Translations under genes and position numbers: made by a program | Source: Ferribacterium limneticum | Lineage (GTDB): Bacteria > Pseudomonadota > Gammaproteobacteria > Burkholderiales > Rhodocyclaceae | Assembly (NCBI RefSeq): GCF_020510565.1 | Contig: NZ_CP075189.1 | Coordinates: forward strand, 3,958,501-4,022,500 | Direction: 5' to 3' | Length of the DNA stretch: 64,000 nucleotides | Shown here: piece after piece, positions 35,443 through 44,990 of the stretch | Numbering within the stretch: position 1 is the first letter of the stretch | How the letters are laid out: each line of letters opens with the position of its first letter | The notes under the pieces: model-generated | The model's database searches: none | What the model was told of the DNA's origin: nothing | Seen by the model: only the letters and a program-made list of their open reading frames with translations

Positions 35443-37412
35443 AGGCTCGCCAGACCATCCGGAAAAAAATTGCGCTGGCCATTGCAGCGTCGCTCGGTGT
35501 GGGCTTGCTGCTTTCCTTCCTGACCTTTGCCGTGCGCGAAATCGATCAGCGGCGCCAAGCAAAAACGACCGAGCTGTTTGCCATGGCCGACGTCGTCGCC
35601 TTCAATGCGTCCGCCGTCATCGAGTTCCGCGATGTCTTGGGCGCCAAGCGTCTGCTCAGCTCGTTTGCCGAACACCCTGATGTGCTGGCGGTGCGCCTGA
35701 TTGGCATCACCTCGGATTTCCACTATCGCTACGATGCGGCCGAACGTCCGCTACCGGCCCAGGTGGCGCTTGGCGACAAGGCGCATCGCGAGCGGGCGGT
35801 CTATGCCGACTGGTCGTCGGTCACCGTCGCCGTGCCCATCCGCTCGGACGATGAAGTAGTCGGTACGGTGTCCATTTCGGCCAGCCTCGACGCCGTCTGG
35901 CGGGCAATTGTCTGGAACCTGACCCTGTCCTTGCTGGCGCTGGCCATATCGTTCGTCATTGCCTTCGCCATCGCCCGGCAAATGCTGGCGTCGATTCTCG
36001 CCGCGCTCGGCTCGCTGACCGACACGGCGCAGTACGTGGCCGAATCGAAGGATTACACGCGGCACGCCAAAATCTATTCGGATGACGAGATCGGCCATCT
36101 GGGCAATGCCTTCAACACCATGCTCAGCGAGATCGCCGAGCGCGACGGCCAACTGGCCGACCAGCGCGACCATCTTGAGGACACTGTGCTGGAACGGACC
36201 CATGCCCTGTCCCTGGCCAAGGAGGCGGCCGAGGCGGCGAGCCGCGCCAAGAGTACCTTCCTGTCGAACATGAGCCACGAATTGCGCACGCCGATGAACG
36301 CCATCATCGGCATGACTTACATGCTCCAGCGCAACAATGATGACACTGGCCAGATCGACAAGCTGAGCAAGATCGACCATGCCGCCAACCATCTCCTGCA
36401 GTTGCTCAACGACATTCTCGACCTGTCGAAAATCGATGCCGACCGGATGACGCTGGAGCAGACCGCCTTCATGGTCGACGCCCTGACGCATGAACTGGCC
36501 AACCTGCTGGCCCCCCGGGCCGAAGCGGCAAACCTGCGTTTCATTCTCGACATCGATGAGCGCCTCAAGTCGCTTCAGCTGCTCGGTGACCCGCTGCGCC
36601 TGCAGCAGATATTGCTCAACCTGGCCGGCAATGCCATCAAATTCACCGAGCGTGGCGAAGTCCGCGTCGTCGCCCGCATCGCCGAAGATGGCGCCGAATC
36701 CGTGCTGCTTGAACTTTCGGTCTGGGATACCGGCATCGGCATTGCGCCGGAGGCGCTTGAACGCATCTTCCGGCCTTTCGAGCAGGCCGATGGCTCGACG
36801 ACGCGCAAATATGGCGGCACCGGGCTTGGTCTGCCCATTTGCCAGCGCCTCGTGGGCCTGATGGGCGGGGAAATTGAGGTGGTCAGCACGCCGGGGTCGG
36901 GCAGCGTCTTTACTTTCGCCATTCGCCTGAGCCGGGCCAAGGTGATAACCGCAGAAGGCGAACCAGCCGAAACGCATCAGTCCGGCATCGCTGCCGAGCA
37001 TGCCTTGTGTGCCGAATTCCCCGATTGCCGCGTTCTCGTCGCCGAGGATGACTGGGTCAACCAGGAAGTCGCCCTCGAGCTTCTGCGCGAATCGCTGGGC
37101 TTCGCGGTCGATATCGCAGCGGACGGCGCCCAGGCCCTCGACATGGCGATCAGCCAGCGCTACGACCTGATCCTCATGGACATGCAGATGCCTGAGCTCG
37201 ACGGTTTGGGTGCCACCCAGGCCATCCGCGAAATTGACGGCTACGCCGACACGCCGATCATCGCCATGACCGCCAATGCCTTTGCCGAGGACCGCGCGCT
37301 GTGCCTGGACGCCGGCATGAACGACTTCATCGCCAAGCCGGTCGATCCCGACAAGCTGTTCGTGATCATGCTCAAGTGGCTGCGGGCACGCCAGCCGGAG
37401 AGCGTCAGCTAG
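35439..37412 (+). CDS. Hybrid sensor histidine kinase with periplasmic CHASE8-like domain
   Basis: This 657-residue membrane kinase has transmembrane helix 1 (about 12-33), a periplasmic sensor of about 120 residues resembling CHASE8, helix 2 (about 155-180) and a HAMP domain. HisKA follows with His280 in [15 protein letters not shown], then HATPase_c ([17 protein letters not shown]) and a C-terminal receiver with phospho-acceptor Asp581 in [13 protein letters not shown] and the AKPVDP lysine. No output regulator is encoded next to it. Coupling to the YfiR-like protein and the TonB receptor is inferred from the tightly packed operon. Confidence 0.9.
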   Translation: MKARQTIRKKIALAIAASLGVGLLLSFLTFAVREIDQRRQAKTTELFAMADVVAFNASAVIEFRDVLGAKRLLSSFAEHPDVLAVRLIGITSDFHYRYDAAERPLPAQVALGDKAHRERAVYADWSSVTVAVPIRSDDEVVGTVSISASLDAVWRAIVWNLTLSLLALAISFVIAFAIARQMLASILAALGSLTDTAQYVAESKDYTRHAKIYSDDEIGHLGNAFNTMLSEIAERDGQLADQRDHLEDTVLERTHALSLAKEAAEAASRAKSTFLSNMSHELRTPMNAIIGMTYMLQRNNDDTGQIDKLSKIDHAANHLLQLLNDILDLSKIDADRMTLEQTAFMVDALTHELANLLAPRAEAANLRFILDIDERLKSLQLLGDPLRLQQILLNLAGNAIKFTERGEVRVVARIAEDGAESVLLELSVWDTGIGIAPEALERIFRPFEQADGSTTRKYGGTGLGLPICQRLVGLMGGEIEVVSTPGSGSVFTFAIRLSRAKVITAEGEPAETHQSGIAAEHALCAEFPDCRVLVAEDDWVNQEVALELLRESLGFAVDIAADGAQALDMAISQRYDLILMDMQMPELDGLGATQAIREIDGYADTPIIAMTANAFAEDRALCLDAGMNDFIAKPVDPDKLFVIMLKWLRARQPESVS

Positions 37413-37446
37413 ACGTCAGCCGGCAGCGCCAGATCGGCAAAATTCG

Positions 37447-37487
37447 ATTTCATTTTTGGCCGTTTTTTCGGGTTGACCGTAGCATTC
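37447..37487 (+). repeat. Dispersed repeat copy after the hybrid kinase gene
   Basis: ATTTCATTTTTGGCCGTTTT is followed by TTCGGGTTGACCGTAGCATT. It is intergenic between convergent genes, 35 nt after the kinase stop codon and in its sense. Confidence 0.9.
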
Positions 37488-37509
37488 ACCCGACAGCGAG
37501 GAAGAATGC

Positions 37510-38523
37510 CTAGAAGCCAGCCGCCTCGGCTTCCAGATAAGCGATGCTGACGTACTTGCCAATATTCGCCTCGAAACCCTTGGTTTCCTTGGCCCGACTG
37601 GCCACACGTGGGTCTTTGAGGACCAGGGCCTTGGCTTCTTCAAGCGGCAGTCCATCCTTGATCGCCTGCTCGCAGGGGCGGTAGATGCCTTCGAACAGTT
37701 CGCGGTTCCACTTCAGCACATGCTCGCCCGGTTCGCCGTGCGCCGGCAACCAGATCCGGCTCCCCGTTTTCTTGACCAGCGTGTCGTAGGCCTTGAAGGT
37801 ACCGAGGTAGGAGCCGTCGTCCATATTGGCAATGCGCCGGTCCATGGCGATGTCGCCGACCAGCGTGACGCCGTCCTGGACGACCTCGACGCAGAGGTCG
37901 AAGGGTGTGTGCACGGTGCCGTAATGATGGATACGCAACGTGACGTCGCCGAATTTGAGCTCCGCACCATGTTCAAGCGGGGTATTGGGCGGCACGATGC
38001 GCGTACCGAGCGAAGCCTGATTGGTCGACTTTTCGATCAAGGTCAGCCAGAGATTGCCCTGTATGCCCTTGACCGCCTGAATGGTGCCGGGATGGGCGTA
38101 GATCGGCAGGCTGTCGCCAAAGCGGTCGACGTAGGCATGATTACCGAGCCAGTGGTCGCCGTGATAATGCGTGTTGATGATGGCGATGACCGGCTTTTTC
38201 AGATGCTTTTCCAGTTGCCGGATGGACATTTCGCCGATCTGCACCGAGGCGCCGGTATCGACGACAACGATGCCCTTGCTCGTATTGACGAAAGTGACGT
38301 TGCTCATCATCCCCTGGTTTTCCGGGGTGGGGAAACCGTCGGGGGTGAAGATGATAGCCACGTGCCGCGAAATCTGGCGCAGCGGGTAGTCCTTGATGGC
38401 CGGGCCACGGACGAAATCGTCAACCTCCCGGGCGAAGGCGCTTACGGCGTGCCACGGAGCAAACTCGGCCGCCCCCAGCGCCGAGATGGCGGCGACTGAA
38501 CGCATAAAATCGCGACGGTTCAT
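37510..38523 (-). CDS. Tat-exported MBL-fold metallo-hydrolase (SoxH-like)
   Basis: This 337-residue protein starts at ATG 38523, with AGGAG 7 nt upstream. The N-terminus MNRRDFMRSVAAISALGAAE has a twin-arginine signal. The metallo-beta-lactamase zinc motif THYHGDHW (His119, His121, Asp123, His124) is intact, and later ligands include GTVHTPFD and LPAHGEPG. Related proteins occur with sulfur oxidation and quinoprotein dehydrogenases, so the substrate is not clear. Periplasmic location follows from the Tat signal. Confidence 0.85.
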   Translation of the reverse strand: MNRRDFMRSVAAISALGAAEFAPWHAVSAFAREVDDFVRGPAIKDYPLRQISRHVAIIFTPDGFPTPENQGMMSNVTFVNTSKGIVVVDTGASVQIGEMSIRQLEKHLKKPVIAIINTHYHGDHWLGNHAYVDRFGDSLPIYAHPGTIQAVKGIQGNLWLTLIEKSTNQASLGTRIVPPNTPLEHGAELKFGDVTLRIHHYGTVHTPFDLCVEVVQDGVTLVGDIAMDRRIANMDDGSYLGTFKAYDTLVKKTGSRIWLPAHGEPGEHVLKWNRELFEGIYRPCEQAIKDGLPLEEAKALVLKDPRVASRAKETKGFEANIGKYVSIAYLEAEAAGF

Positions 38524-38594
38524 GAGCATCTCCTGAAACGTTAAAATAGCGGCCTATCATCGCGCCGAATCGGGCGCTCGTCTACACTCACACC

Positions 38595-38813
38595 ATGCGC
38601 CGCTACCCCTTCTCTTTTGTTGCCCTGACCGCCCTGGGCGTTCTCTGCGCCATTCCTGGCGCGATCAGCCTGGCCGGTTTCGGCGCCAGCATTCATCCGG
38701 TACTCGACGACCCGATGGCCGGACTGGCCTTCATCGTTTCGGCCATCGCCCTGATCGGCTCGGGCGCCTTCCCGCTGATCATCGAGAAGCTCAAGGAAAA
38801 CGAAGGCTCCTGA
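38595..38813 (+). CDS. Small membrane protein of unknown function
   Basis: This 72-residue protein has two hydrophobic segments (about 8-28 and 42-63) and a charged tail (KLKENEGS). I do not recognise a family. It is divergent from the metallo-hydrolase gene and convergent with the YeeE/YedE gene. Coding potential is supported by good codon character, but no strong ribosome binding site is seen. Confidence 0.6.
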   Translation: MRRYPFSFVALTALGVLCAIPGAISLAGFGASIHPVLDDPMAGLAFIVSAIALIGSGAFPLIIEKLKENEGS

Positions 38814-38820
38814 GCGGTTT

Positions 38821-38859
38821 CAAATTTCGGCCAAATTTCCGGTTGACCGTGGCAATGCC
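38821..38859 (+). repeat. Dispersed repeat copy after the small membrane protein gene
   Basis: CAAATTTCGGCCAAATTTCC leads into GGTTGACCGTGGCAATGCCC. It is intergenic between convergent genes, 8 nt after the upstream + strand stop codon. Confidence 0.88.
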
Positions 38860-38862
38860 CGG

Positions 38863-39966
38863 TCAGGCTTCGCGCATCAGCCGCCAGTACTGGAATTTGA
38901 GCGTCGCCGCCGCGCCGGCCACAATCGCCAGGAAGGTGACGATGGACCCGAGGGCCAGTGTCGAAAAGCCCGAGATGCCCTGACCCACGGTGCACCCCAT
39001 CGCCACCACGCCGCCGAAGCCCATCAAGGCGGCACCGAGCAGGTGACTGGCCGTATCTTCAACGCTGGCGAAGCCTTCCCAGCGGAAATTCCCGGTCAGC
39101 AAGGCCCAGGTGCCGGAACCGGCGATGACGCCCATTACCGTGGCAATGGCAAAAGTCAGCGTGCGGCTGGTGTCGGACCACAGCATCAGCAGTTCCAACG
39201 TGTAAGCCTGCGGCGCGACGAAGGTCAGGGATTCCATGCGGCCGCTGTTGGTCGCCAGGAAAGCCTCTTCGAGCGTATCGGGATGTTCGGCCAGGTAGCC
39301 AAGGTGACCGCTGATGTACCACGCGGCGACGACGGCGAGCCCGGTACCGAGGCCGCCAAGCAGATTGTCGAGCGTCCAGAAATCGCGATTGAGCAGGCAG
39401 AAAGCGGTCAGGCCGCCACCAATGGCGAGCACGGCCAGCCAAAACGCCGTCTTCGCTTCCAGGCCGGCCGCCGTCAGCAGCGCCGGAATATCCTGCCCCC
39501 CCGGAAAGGTGATCGCTGCCTTTTCCAGCACATTGACGCGGAAAACGCCGAACACGCCGCGCATGGTCATGTAGGCAACCAGTCCGAGCACCAGGAAAAC
39601 GACCAGCGACTTGAGGTTGCCGGCACCGATACGGATCAGCGTCTTCGAACCGCAACCGGAGGCGAAGACCATGCCGATGCCGAAAGTGGCACCGCCGACG
39701 ATGTACGACAGCCAGGTGAAATTCGGTGTCCGGTAGATCGATTTGCCGAGATCAATCAGCCCCGCCGCATGCAGCGCCCCGGCCCCCAGGATGGCGACGC
39801 CGATGGCCAGCAGCCACATGCGCATGCGGCTCCAGTCGCCCATGTTGACGATGTCCGAGACGGCACCCATGGTGCAGAAATGGGTTTTCTGGCCGATGGC
39901 GCCGAACACGAAGGAAACGGCAAAGGCCAGCCAGAGAACGGTATTCGACAGGGCTGCAGTTTCCAT
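38863..39966 (-). CDS. YeeE/YedE-family thiosulfate/sulfur transporter
   Basis: This 367-residue inner-membrane protein has about ten helices. YeeE/YedE-family cysteine-containing motifs are visible: GQKTHFCTMGAVSD (about residues 25-38), FASGCGSKTLIRIGAGNLKS (about 101-120) and GCTVGQGISGFSTLA near the C-terminus. Family members such as TsuA move thiosulfate. It starts at ATG 39966, 2 nt after queC ends, so the two are co-transcribed although functionally unrelated. Confidence 0.88.
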   Translation of the reverse strand: METAALSNTVLWLAFAVSFVFGAIGQKTHFCTMGAVSDIVNMGDWSRMRMWLLAIGVAILGAGALHAAGLIDLGKSIYRTPNFTWLSYIVGGATFGIGMVFASGCGSKTLIRIGAGNLKSLVVFLVLGLVAYMTMRGVFGVFRVNVLEKAAITFPGGQDIPALLTAAGLEAKTAFWLAVLAIGGGLTAFCLLNRDFWTLDNLLGGLGTGLAVVAAWYISGHLGYLAEHPDTLEEAFLATNSGRMESLTFVAPQAYTLELLMLWSDTSRTLTFAIATVMGVIAGSGTWALLTGNFRWEGFASVEDTASHLLGAALMGFGGVVAMGCTVGQGISGFSTLALGSIVTFLAIVAGAAATLKFQYWRLMREA

Positions 39967-39968
39967 GG

Positions 39969-40646
39969 TCAGGCTCGGTAAAGGGTCGGGTCGGTCAAGC
40001 CGGCGGCAGCGAAGCCTTCGGCGCGCAAACGACAAGAATCACAGACACCGCAAGCTCGGCCAAGTTCATCGGCCTGGTAGCAGGAAACGGTCAAGCCGTA
40101 ATCGACGCCCAGGGCGGCGCCGGTGCGGATGATGTCGGCCTTGGAAAGGTCGATCAGCGGTGCGTGAATGCTCAACTTGACGCCCTCGACGCCGGCCCGC
40201 GTGGCCAGATTGGCCATCTTCTCAAAAGCGGCAAGGTACTCCGGCCGGCAATCCGGATAGCCGGAGTAATCGACCGCATTGATGCCAACGAAAATGTCGC
40301 GGCTGCCCAGCACCTCGGCCCAGGCCAGGGCCAGCGACAGCATGATGGTGTTGCGGGCCGGCACGTAGGTGACGGGAATGCCCGGCTGGACGCCATCGAC
40401 CGGCACATTGATGGAGTTATCGGTCAAGGCCGATCCGCCAAACTGGGCCAAGGCAAGATTGAGCACGCGGTGCTCGACGGCACCCAGAGCCTTGACGACC
40501 CGTTCGGCCGCCTGCAACTCGGCGCAATGGCGCTGGCCGTAGTTGAACGACAGGCAGTAACAGTCAAAACCCTGGCTGCGGGCAATGGCGAGGCAAGTGG
40601 CGGAATCGAGTCCACCGGAAAGGAGAACGACGGCTGGCTTCATCAT
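39969..40646 (-). CDS. queC: 7-cyano-7-deazaguanine synthase QueC
   Basis: QueC converts 7-carboxy-7-deazaguanine to preQ0 for queuosine synthesis. The 225-residue protein has the PP-loop [11 protein letters not shown] near residues 8-18, [11 protein letters not shown], and the zinc-binding cysteines in [17 protein letters not shown]. Two adjacent ATG codons (40646 and 40643) could start it; the frame is open further upstream but lacks homology. QueE of the same pathway lies at 43.6-44.2 kb. Confidence 0.93.
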   Translation of the reverse strand: MMKPAVVLLSGGLDSATCLAIARSQGFDCYCLSFNYGQRHCAELQAAERVVKALGAVEHRVLNLALAQFGGSALTDNSINVPVDGVQPGIPVTYVPARNTIMLSLALAWAEVLGSRDIFVGINAVDYSGYPDCRPEYLAAFEKMANLATRAGVEGVKLSIHAPLIDLSKADIIRTGAALGVDYGLTVSCYQADELGRACGVCDSCRLRAEGFAAAGLTDPTLYRA

Positions 40647-40819
40647 GGGGCGCGAATATACCTGAAAATTGGCCGCCTTTGATCCGGTATCTGCTTGTTC
40701 CTGCGCCACAATTTGCCGCATTGCGCCCCTGGCCTGGAAACATCAATATCGCTTCGCCTGATCATCCTGGCCCCTGCACTGGGTGCAAACCATTACTTCC
40801 GGGAGCGCTATCCAGGCAT

Positions 40820-43027
40820 TCAGATCACCCAGTCGTCGCACTCTTCAAGCAACGCCCCGGACAATCCGTCCAGGGCTACTTCAAAGTCGGCGAACGACAT
40901 CGGTTTGCCGAACAGGTAACCCTGGAACTGGCTGCAACCATGCTCGACCAGATAGTCGTGCTGAACGCTGGCCTCGACGCCTTCAGCCACCACCCCGAGG
41001 CGCAGCGTATTGCCCATGGCGATGATCGCCCGGACGATGGCCGCCGCATCGGGATTGTGCGTGATGTCGCTGATGAAGGAGCGATCGACCTTGAGTTGTT
41101 CGAAGGGATAACGCTTGAGGTACGCCAACGAGGCGTAGCCAGTGCCGAAATCGTCGAGTGAAAAACGCACGCCCGTTGCCCGCAGGGCCTGCATTTTGGC
41201 TACGGTGTCCTCAACGTTGTCGAGCAGCAGGCTTTCCGTCAGCTCCAGTTTGAGCAGGTGCGGATTTGCCCCATGGCGGCTCAAGGCATCGCCAACCTGC
41301 ATGACGAAATCGGCCTGGCGGAACTGGCGGGCACTGACGTTGACCGCCATCGACAGGCCGCTCGTCCGTGGATCGTCGGCCCAGCGGCGCAAGCCGGCAC
41401 AGGCCTGGTCGAGAACCCAGAGTCCGACCGCGACGATCAACCCGGTCTCCTCGGCCAGCGGGATGAAATCACCTGGCGGCACCATCGGCTTGCCTGGCGG
41501 TTGCCAGCGGAGCAGGGCTTCGGCGCCGATCAGCCGGCGCTGGGTGTCGACTTGTGGCTGGACATGGAGCAGCAGTTCGTTGCGCGCCAAGGCACGGCGC
41601 AAACCGGCCTCGAGCGCCGCCCGTTCGTCGAGCGCCGTCTGCATCGCATTGTCAAAAAAACGAATGGTATTTCGCCCGGCATCCTTAGCCTTGTAGAGGG
41701 CGATATCGGATTGCTTGAGCAATACATCGGTCGATTTTTCCTGACCGAGAAAGAGGCTGATGCCGATACTGGCCGTTCGCACGTATTCGGCATCGTCGCC
41801 CAGCAAGTACGGCATGCCGAGTTCAACGCGAATTTTCTCGGCGACCGTTTCAGCCTGGACGCCGGCACTTTCCGCATCGCTGCCCAGCTCTTCGAGCATC
41901 ACGACAAATTCGTCGCCGCCCTGGCGAGCGGCCGTATCTCCCTCGCGAATGCAGGCCCCGAGGCGCGTCGCCACGTCGACCAGCAAGCGGTCGCCGACAT
42001 CGTGGCCGAGCGTGTCGTTCAAGGTCTTGAAATGATCGATGTCGATGATCAGCAGGGCGCCGTACTTGCCACTCCGTTTGCCGGCGGAACAGGCCTTGTT
42101 GATCCGGTTGAGGAGCAAACGGCGATTGGGCAGCCCGGTCAACGGGTCGTAGAAAGCCAGGTTATGGATTTCCGATTCGGCCACTTTGAGGTTGCTGATG
42201 TCCGAAAAGGTACTGACGTAATGCGTGATCTTGCCTTGGCCATCGCGCACGCCATTGATGGTCAGCCATTCCGGAAAGACTTCGCCATTCTTGCGGCGAT
42301 TCCAGATTTCGCCCTGCCAATGGCCGTTCCGCTCAAGCGTTTCCCACATGCCTTTATAAAATGCACTCTCCTGGCGTCCGGATTTGAGCAGCCTGGGAGT
42401 CTGGCCAATCGCCTCGTCGGCGGAATAGCCGGTCAACTCGGTAAATGCGGCATTGACCCGGAGGATGCGCTGGCGGGCATCGGTGACCAGAATCGCCGCC
42501 TGCGACTCGAAGGCGATCGCCGCAATGCGCAAGTCCTGCTCGAGCTTGCGCCGAACCGAGATATCGGCGGCAATGCCGAGGTAGCCTTGGATGCGCCCCT
42601 GCGCATCGCGCAAGACACTGACCGCCAGACTGACCGGAAGCCGGGAGCCATCCTTGTGGACCAGTGTCCAGTCGGTGTCGTATTGCGCCTTGATCCCCAG
42701 CCCGGCAATGAATACGTCGAATCCGGCCGCTACCGGTCGTTGCAGCTCGGCCGTCAAGGCCTCGGCCCGACTGATCAGCTCATCGGCCAGATGGAAGATC
42801 ATCGGCGTGACCCGATTCACCACCTCATCCGCCGAGTAGCCAAGCAGCCGCTGGGCAGCGCTGTTGAAATAGATGATCAGGCCATCGGGATCGGTCAGGA
42901 CAATGGCGCGGCCGGCACTTTCAAAGATCGCCTGCTGAATCGCGCAGAGCTCGGGCGGACGCACCACTGCGCCTGGAGCGAATTCGCTCAAACAGCACGG
43001 ATGCTCAACCGGGGGGCCAGACGTCAT
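40820..43027 (-). CDS. PAS-PAS-GGDEF-EAL c-di-GMP signalling protein
   Basis: This 735-residue cytoplasmic protein has two PAS domains (about 35-140, with GLIIYFNSAAQRLLGYSADE, and 155-275, with RVNAAFTELTGYSADEAIGQ). A GGDEF domain follows (GGDEF near residue 370, DIDHFKTLNDTLGHDVGDR before it) and then an EAL domain (EALLRW near 501, DDFGTGYASLAYLKRYPFEQ). Both catalytic signatures are intact, so it could make and break c-di-GMP. The ATG at 43027 is preferred over a TTG at 43036. It is monocistronic. Confidence 0.9.
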   Translation of the reverse strand: MTSGPPVEHPCCLSEFAPGAVVRPPELCAIQQAIFESAGRAIVLTDPDGLIIYFNSAAQRLLGYSADEVVNRVTPMIFHLADELISRAEALTAELQRPVAAGFDVFIAGLGIKAQYDTDWTLVHKDGSRLPVSLAVSVLRDAQGRIQGYLGIAADISVRRKLEQDLRIAAIAFESQAAILVTDARQRILRVNAAFTELTGYSADEAIGQTPRLLKSGRQESAFYKGMWETLERNGHWQGEIWNRRKNGEVFPEWLTINGVRDGQGKITHYVSTFSDISNLKVAESEIHNLAFYDPLTGLPNRRLLLNRINKACSAGKRSGKYGALLIIDIDHFKTLNDTLGHDVGDRLLVDVATRLGACIREGDTAARQGGDEFVVMLEELGSDAESAGVQAETVAEKIRVELGMPYLLGDDAEYVRTASIGISLFLGQEKSTDVLLKQSDIALYKAKDAGRNTIRFFDNAMQTALDERAALEAGLRRALARNELLLHVQPQVDTQRRLIGAEALLRWQPPGKPMVPPGDFIPLAEETGLIVAVGLWVLDQACAGLRRWADDPRTSGLSMAVNVSARQFRQADFVMQVGDALSRHGANPHLLKLELTESLLLDNVEDTVAKMQALRATGVRFSLDDFGTGYASLAYLKRYPFEQLKVDRSFISDITHNPDAAAIVRAIIAMGNTLRLGVVAEGVEASVQHDYLVEHGCSQFQGYLFGKPMSFADFEVALDGLSGALLEECDDWVI

Positions 43028-43228
43028 GAGACACAAGCTTGCCGAAGGGCGGTTCCATCCTGCACGGTGTCAAGCCGCGGCAATGCCGCCTTTCGACTAT
43101 GGATCCTCCCAGAACCATGTGACCCCCGTGAATTGGTTTAAATAGTCAGGGGCTCCGAGGGGGATTATGGCGAAGGAATAGGCATTTCAGCAAGCGCTAA
43201 TACCGAAATACCTGATTTACAGCGACAG

Positions 43229-43591
43229 TCAATCGTGAGTAAGCGAAGAGAATTCCCGCTCCGCCAGCGCCTCGTCACCGAGATTGAGTTCAACCAGCCG
43301 ACGCAGATGGGTCACGCTGTCGAGATCGATGTCGCGGCACGAAAGACCGTAGTAATTGGCCATGTGATGAACGACCGTGGCTTCCATGCGAATGCTGGAA
43401 CCCGTCTGATCGAGTTGAATCTTGAGCGTGCAGTTGGTGCCGACCGTGATGAAGACATTGGCGTTGGGATGGATCAGCGCGCCTTTGAGCGAGAGATCGA
43501 GCACCTCGACGACATATTCGCCATCGGGCAGGAAAAGGCTGGCTTCGGCCCGGAAAGAAATACGGGAAAACTTGCGGCGATTACTTTCCAT
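43229..43591 (-). CDS. PilZ-domain protein
   Basis: This 120-residue single-domain protein has the c-di-GMP-binding signature: arginines in RRKFSRISFR at the N-terminus and DLSLKGALI about 25 residues later. It lies 14 nt after queE at the end of the ybgC-tol-pal-queE run, with a strong GGAGGAG ribosome binding site. Its partner is unknown. Confidence 0.88.
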   Translation of the reverse strand: MESNRRKFSRISFRAEASLFLPDGEYVVEVLDLSLKGALIHPNANVFITVGTNCTLKIQLDQTGSSIRMEATVVHHMANYYGLSCRDIDLDSVTHLRRLVELNLGDEALAEREFSSLTHD

Positions 43592-43605
43592 GATCGTCTC
43601 CTCCT

Positions 43606-44244
43606 TTATTTTCCTTTCATGTTACCCCAAAGCAGCTTGTGCAGTTGCAGCTGGAAGCGCACGTTGAGGCCGTCTTCGAGTATCCAGTCGGCCAGCGACT
43701 GCGGCTCGATGAGGCCGCCGGCCGGCGACAAAAGCACCGGACAGAGGCGATCGAGCTGTCTTTCGCGCAGGACATCGCGCGCCCACTCGTAGTCGCGGCG
43801 CGAGGCGATGACGATCTTGATCTCGTCGCGCCGGTTGAGCACATCGAGATTGCTCCACAGATTCCGCGCCGACTCGCCGGAATCCGGCGCCTTGAGGTCC
43901 ATGATGCGCGCCACGCGCGGGTCGACGCCCGCGACATCAAGCGCCCCGGAGGTTTCCAGCGAAACGTCGTAGCCGGCGTCGCAGAGCGCCGTGAGCAGCG
44001 CCAGACAGTCCTTCTGCGCCAGCGGCTCGCCGCCGGTGACGCAGATCTGGCGGGCCGGATATTTGCCGACTTCAGCTAGCACGGATTCGACCGTCGCCGG
44101 TTCGCCGCCAGTGAAACTGTAGGTCGTGTCGCACCAGGTGCACCGCAAGGGGCAGCCGGTCAGGCGGACGAAAACCGTCGGCAGGCCGGCGCGCGACGCC
44201 TCGCCCTGCAGGGAATAAAAAATTTCGGTGAGACGCAGAGCCAA
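43606..44244 (-). CDS. queE: 7-carboxy-7-deazaguanine synthase QueE
   Basis: This radical SAM enzyme of queuosine synthesis converts 6-carboxytetrahydropterin to 7-carboxy-7-deazaguanine. The 212-residue protein has the iron-sulfur cluster motif CPLRCTWC (Cys31, Cys35, Cys38) and FYSLQGEASRAGLPTVFVRL before it, with VTGGEPLAQKD further on. It starts one base before the cpoB stop and belongs to the tol-pal transcript, a common arrangement. Confidence 0.94.
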   Translation of the reverse strand: MALRLTEIFYSLQGEASRAGLPTVFVRLTGCPLRCTWCDTTYSFTGGEPATVESVLAEVGKYPARQICVTGGEPLAQKDCLALLTALCDAGYDVSLETSGALDVAGVDPRVARIMDLKAPDSGESARNLWSNLDVLNRRDEIKIVIASRRDYEWARDVLRERQLDRLCPVLLSPAGGLIEPQSLADWILEDGLNVRFQLQLHKLLWGNMKGK

Positions 44245-44985
44245 TTACTTCTTTTTGAGGCGATCACGGGCCGTATCGGCCGCCGGGGTTCCCGGGTACT
44301 TGGTCATGACCGTTTCGAGCGAGCGCTTGACGCCCGTCGGGTTGCCGAGTTCCTGCTGGCAGGTGGCGATGGCCAGCCAGGCATCGGCTGCCTTCGGGCT
44401 CTCAGGGTATTTGGTAGTAACCACGCTTTGCGCTTCGATGGCGCGCTTGCAGTCGCGCTGGGCGTACCAGGCGTTGCCGAGCCAGTATTGGGCATTGGGG
44501 GCGAGCGAGCTGGCCGGATATTTCTGCACATAAGCGCCGAAACCAGCGGCGGCTTCCTTGTACTTGCCGGCCTTGAACTGGTTCAGTGCGGCTTCGTAGT
44601 CCTGGCTTTCCTTGGCCGGGTCGGTGGCCGGTTTGGAATTTGGCCCGTTTTCCGGGTTGACCGTGGCATTGGCACTGTCGGCCGTTTCAAACTTGCGCAG
44701 GCGGGTGTCGAGGTCGAGGTAGAAGTCCTGCTGGCGCTTCTTGGCCGTCTCCAGCTCGTAATTGAGCGTTTCGATCTGGCCGCGCAGGCGGGCAATCTCG
44801 TCGGCCTGGCGCTGGATCTGGCTGGCCAGATCCAGCTGGCCCTTGGCCTGCTGGTCGAATCGCGCCTCGGTCTTGATCCGCAGATCGGCAACCTGGCGAC
44901 GCGCTTCTTCGTCGTCAAACACGCCGGCGTGAGCCTGGACGGCCCCCAGCGCGGCGATAAAAAGGGCGATTCGAACCGGGCGCAT
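44245..44985 (-). CDS. cpoB: Cell division coordinator CpoB (YbgF)
   Basis: CpoB is the periplasmic TolA-interacting protein that links PBP1B activity to Tol-driven outer-membrane constriction. The 246-residue protein has a signal peptide (ending VQAHA), an N-terminal trimerising coiled coil (about 25-95) and C-terminal TPR repeats (about 128-240). The linker between them contains NATVNPENGPNSKPA (about residues 105-119), encoded by an antisense copy of the dispersed repeat. It follows pal by 5 nt. Confidence 0.92.
   Translation of the reverse strand: MRPVRIALFIAALGAVQAHAGVFDDEEARRQVADLRIKTEARFDQQAKGQLDLASQIQRQADEIARLRGQIETLNYELETAKKRQQDFYLDLDTRLRKFETADSANATVNPENGPNSKPATDPAKESQDYEAALNQFKAGKYKEAAAGFGAYVQKYPASSLAPNAQYWLGNAWYAQRDCKRAIEAQSVVTTKYPESPKAADAWLAIATCQQELGNPTGVKRSLETVMTKYPGTPAADTARDRLKKK
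44634..44670 (+). repeat. Dispersed repeat copy in the cpoB linker
   Basis: GGAATTTGGCCCGTTTTCC is followed by GGGTTGACCGTGGCATTG. It is antisense to cpoB and translated as NATVNPENGPNSK. Confidence 0.85.
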
Positions 44986-44990
44986 GATGC

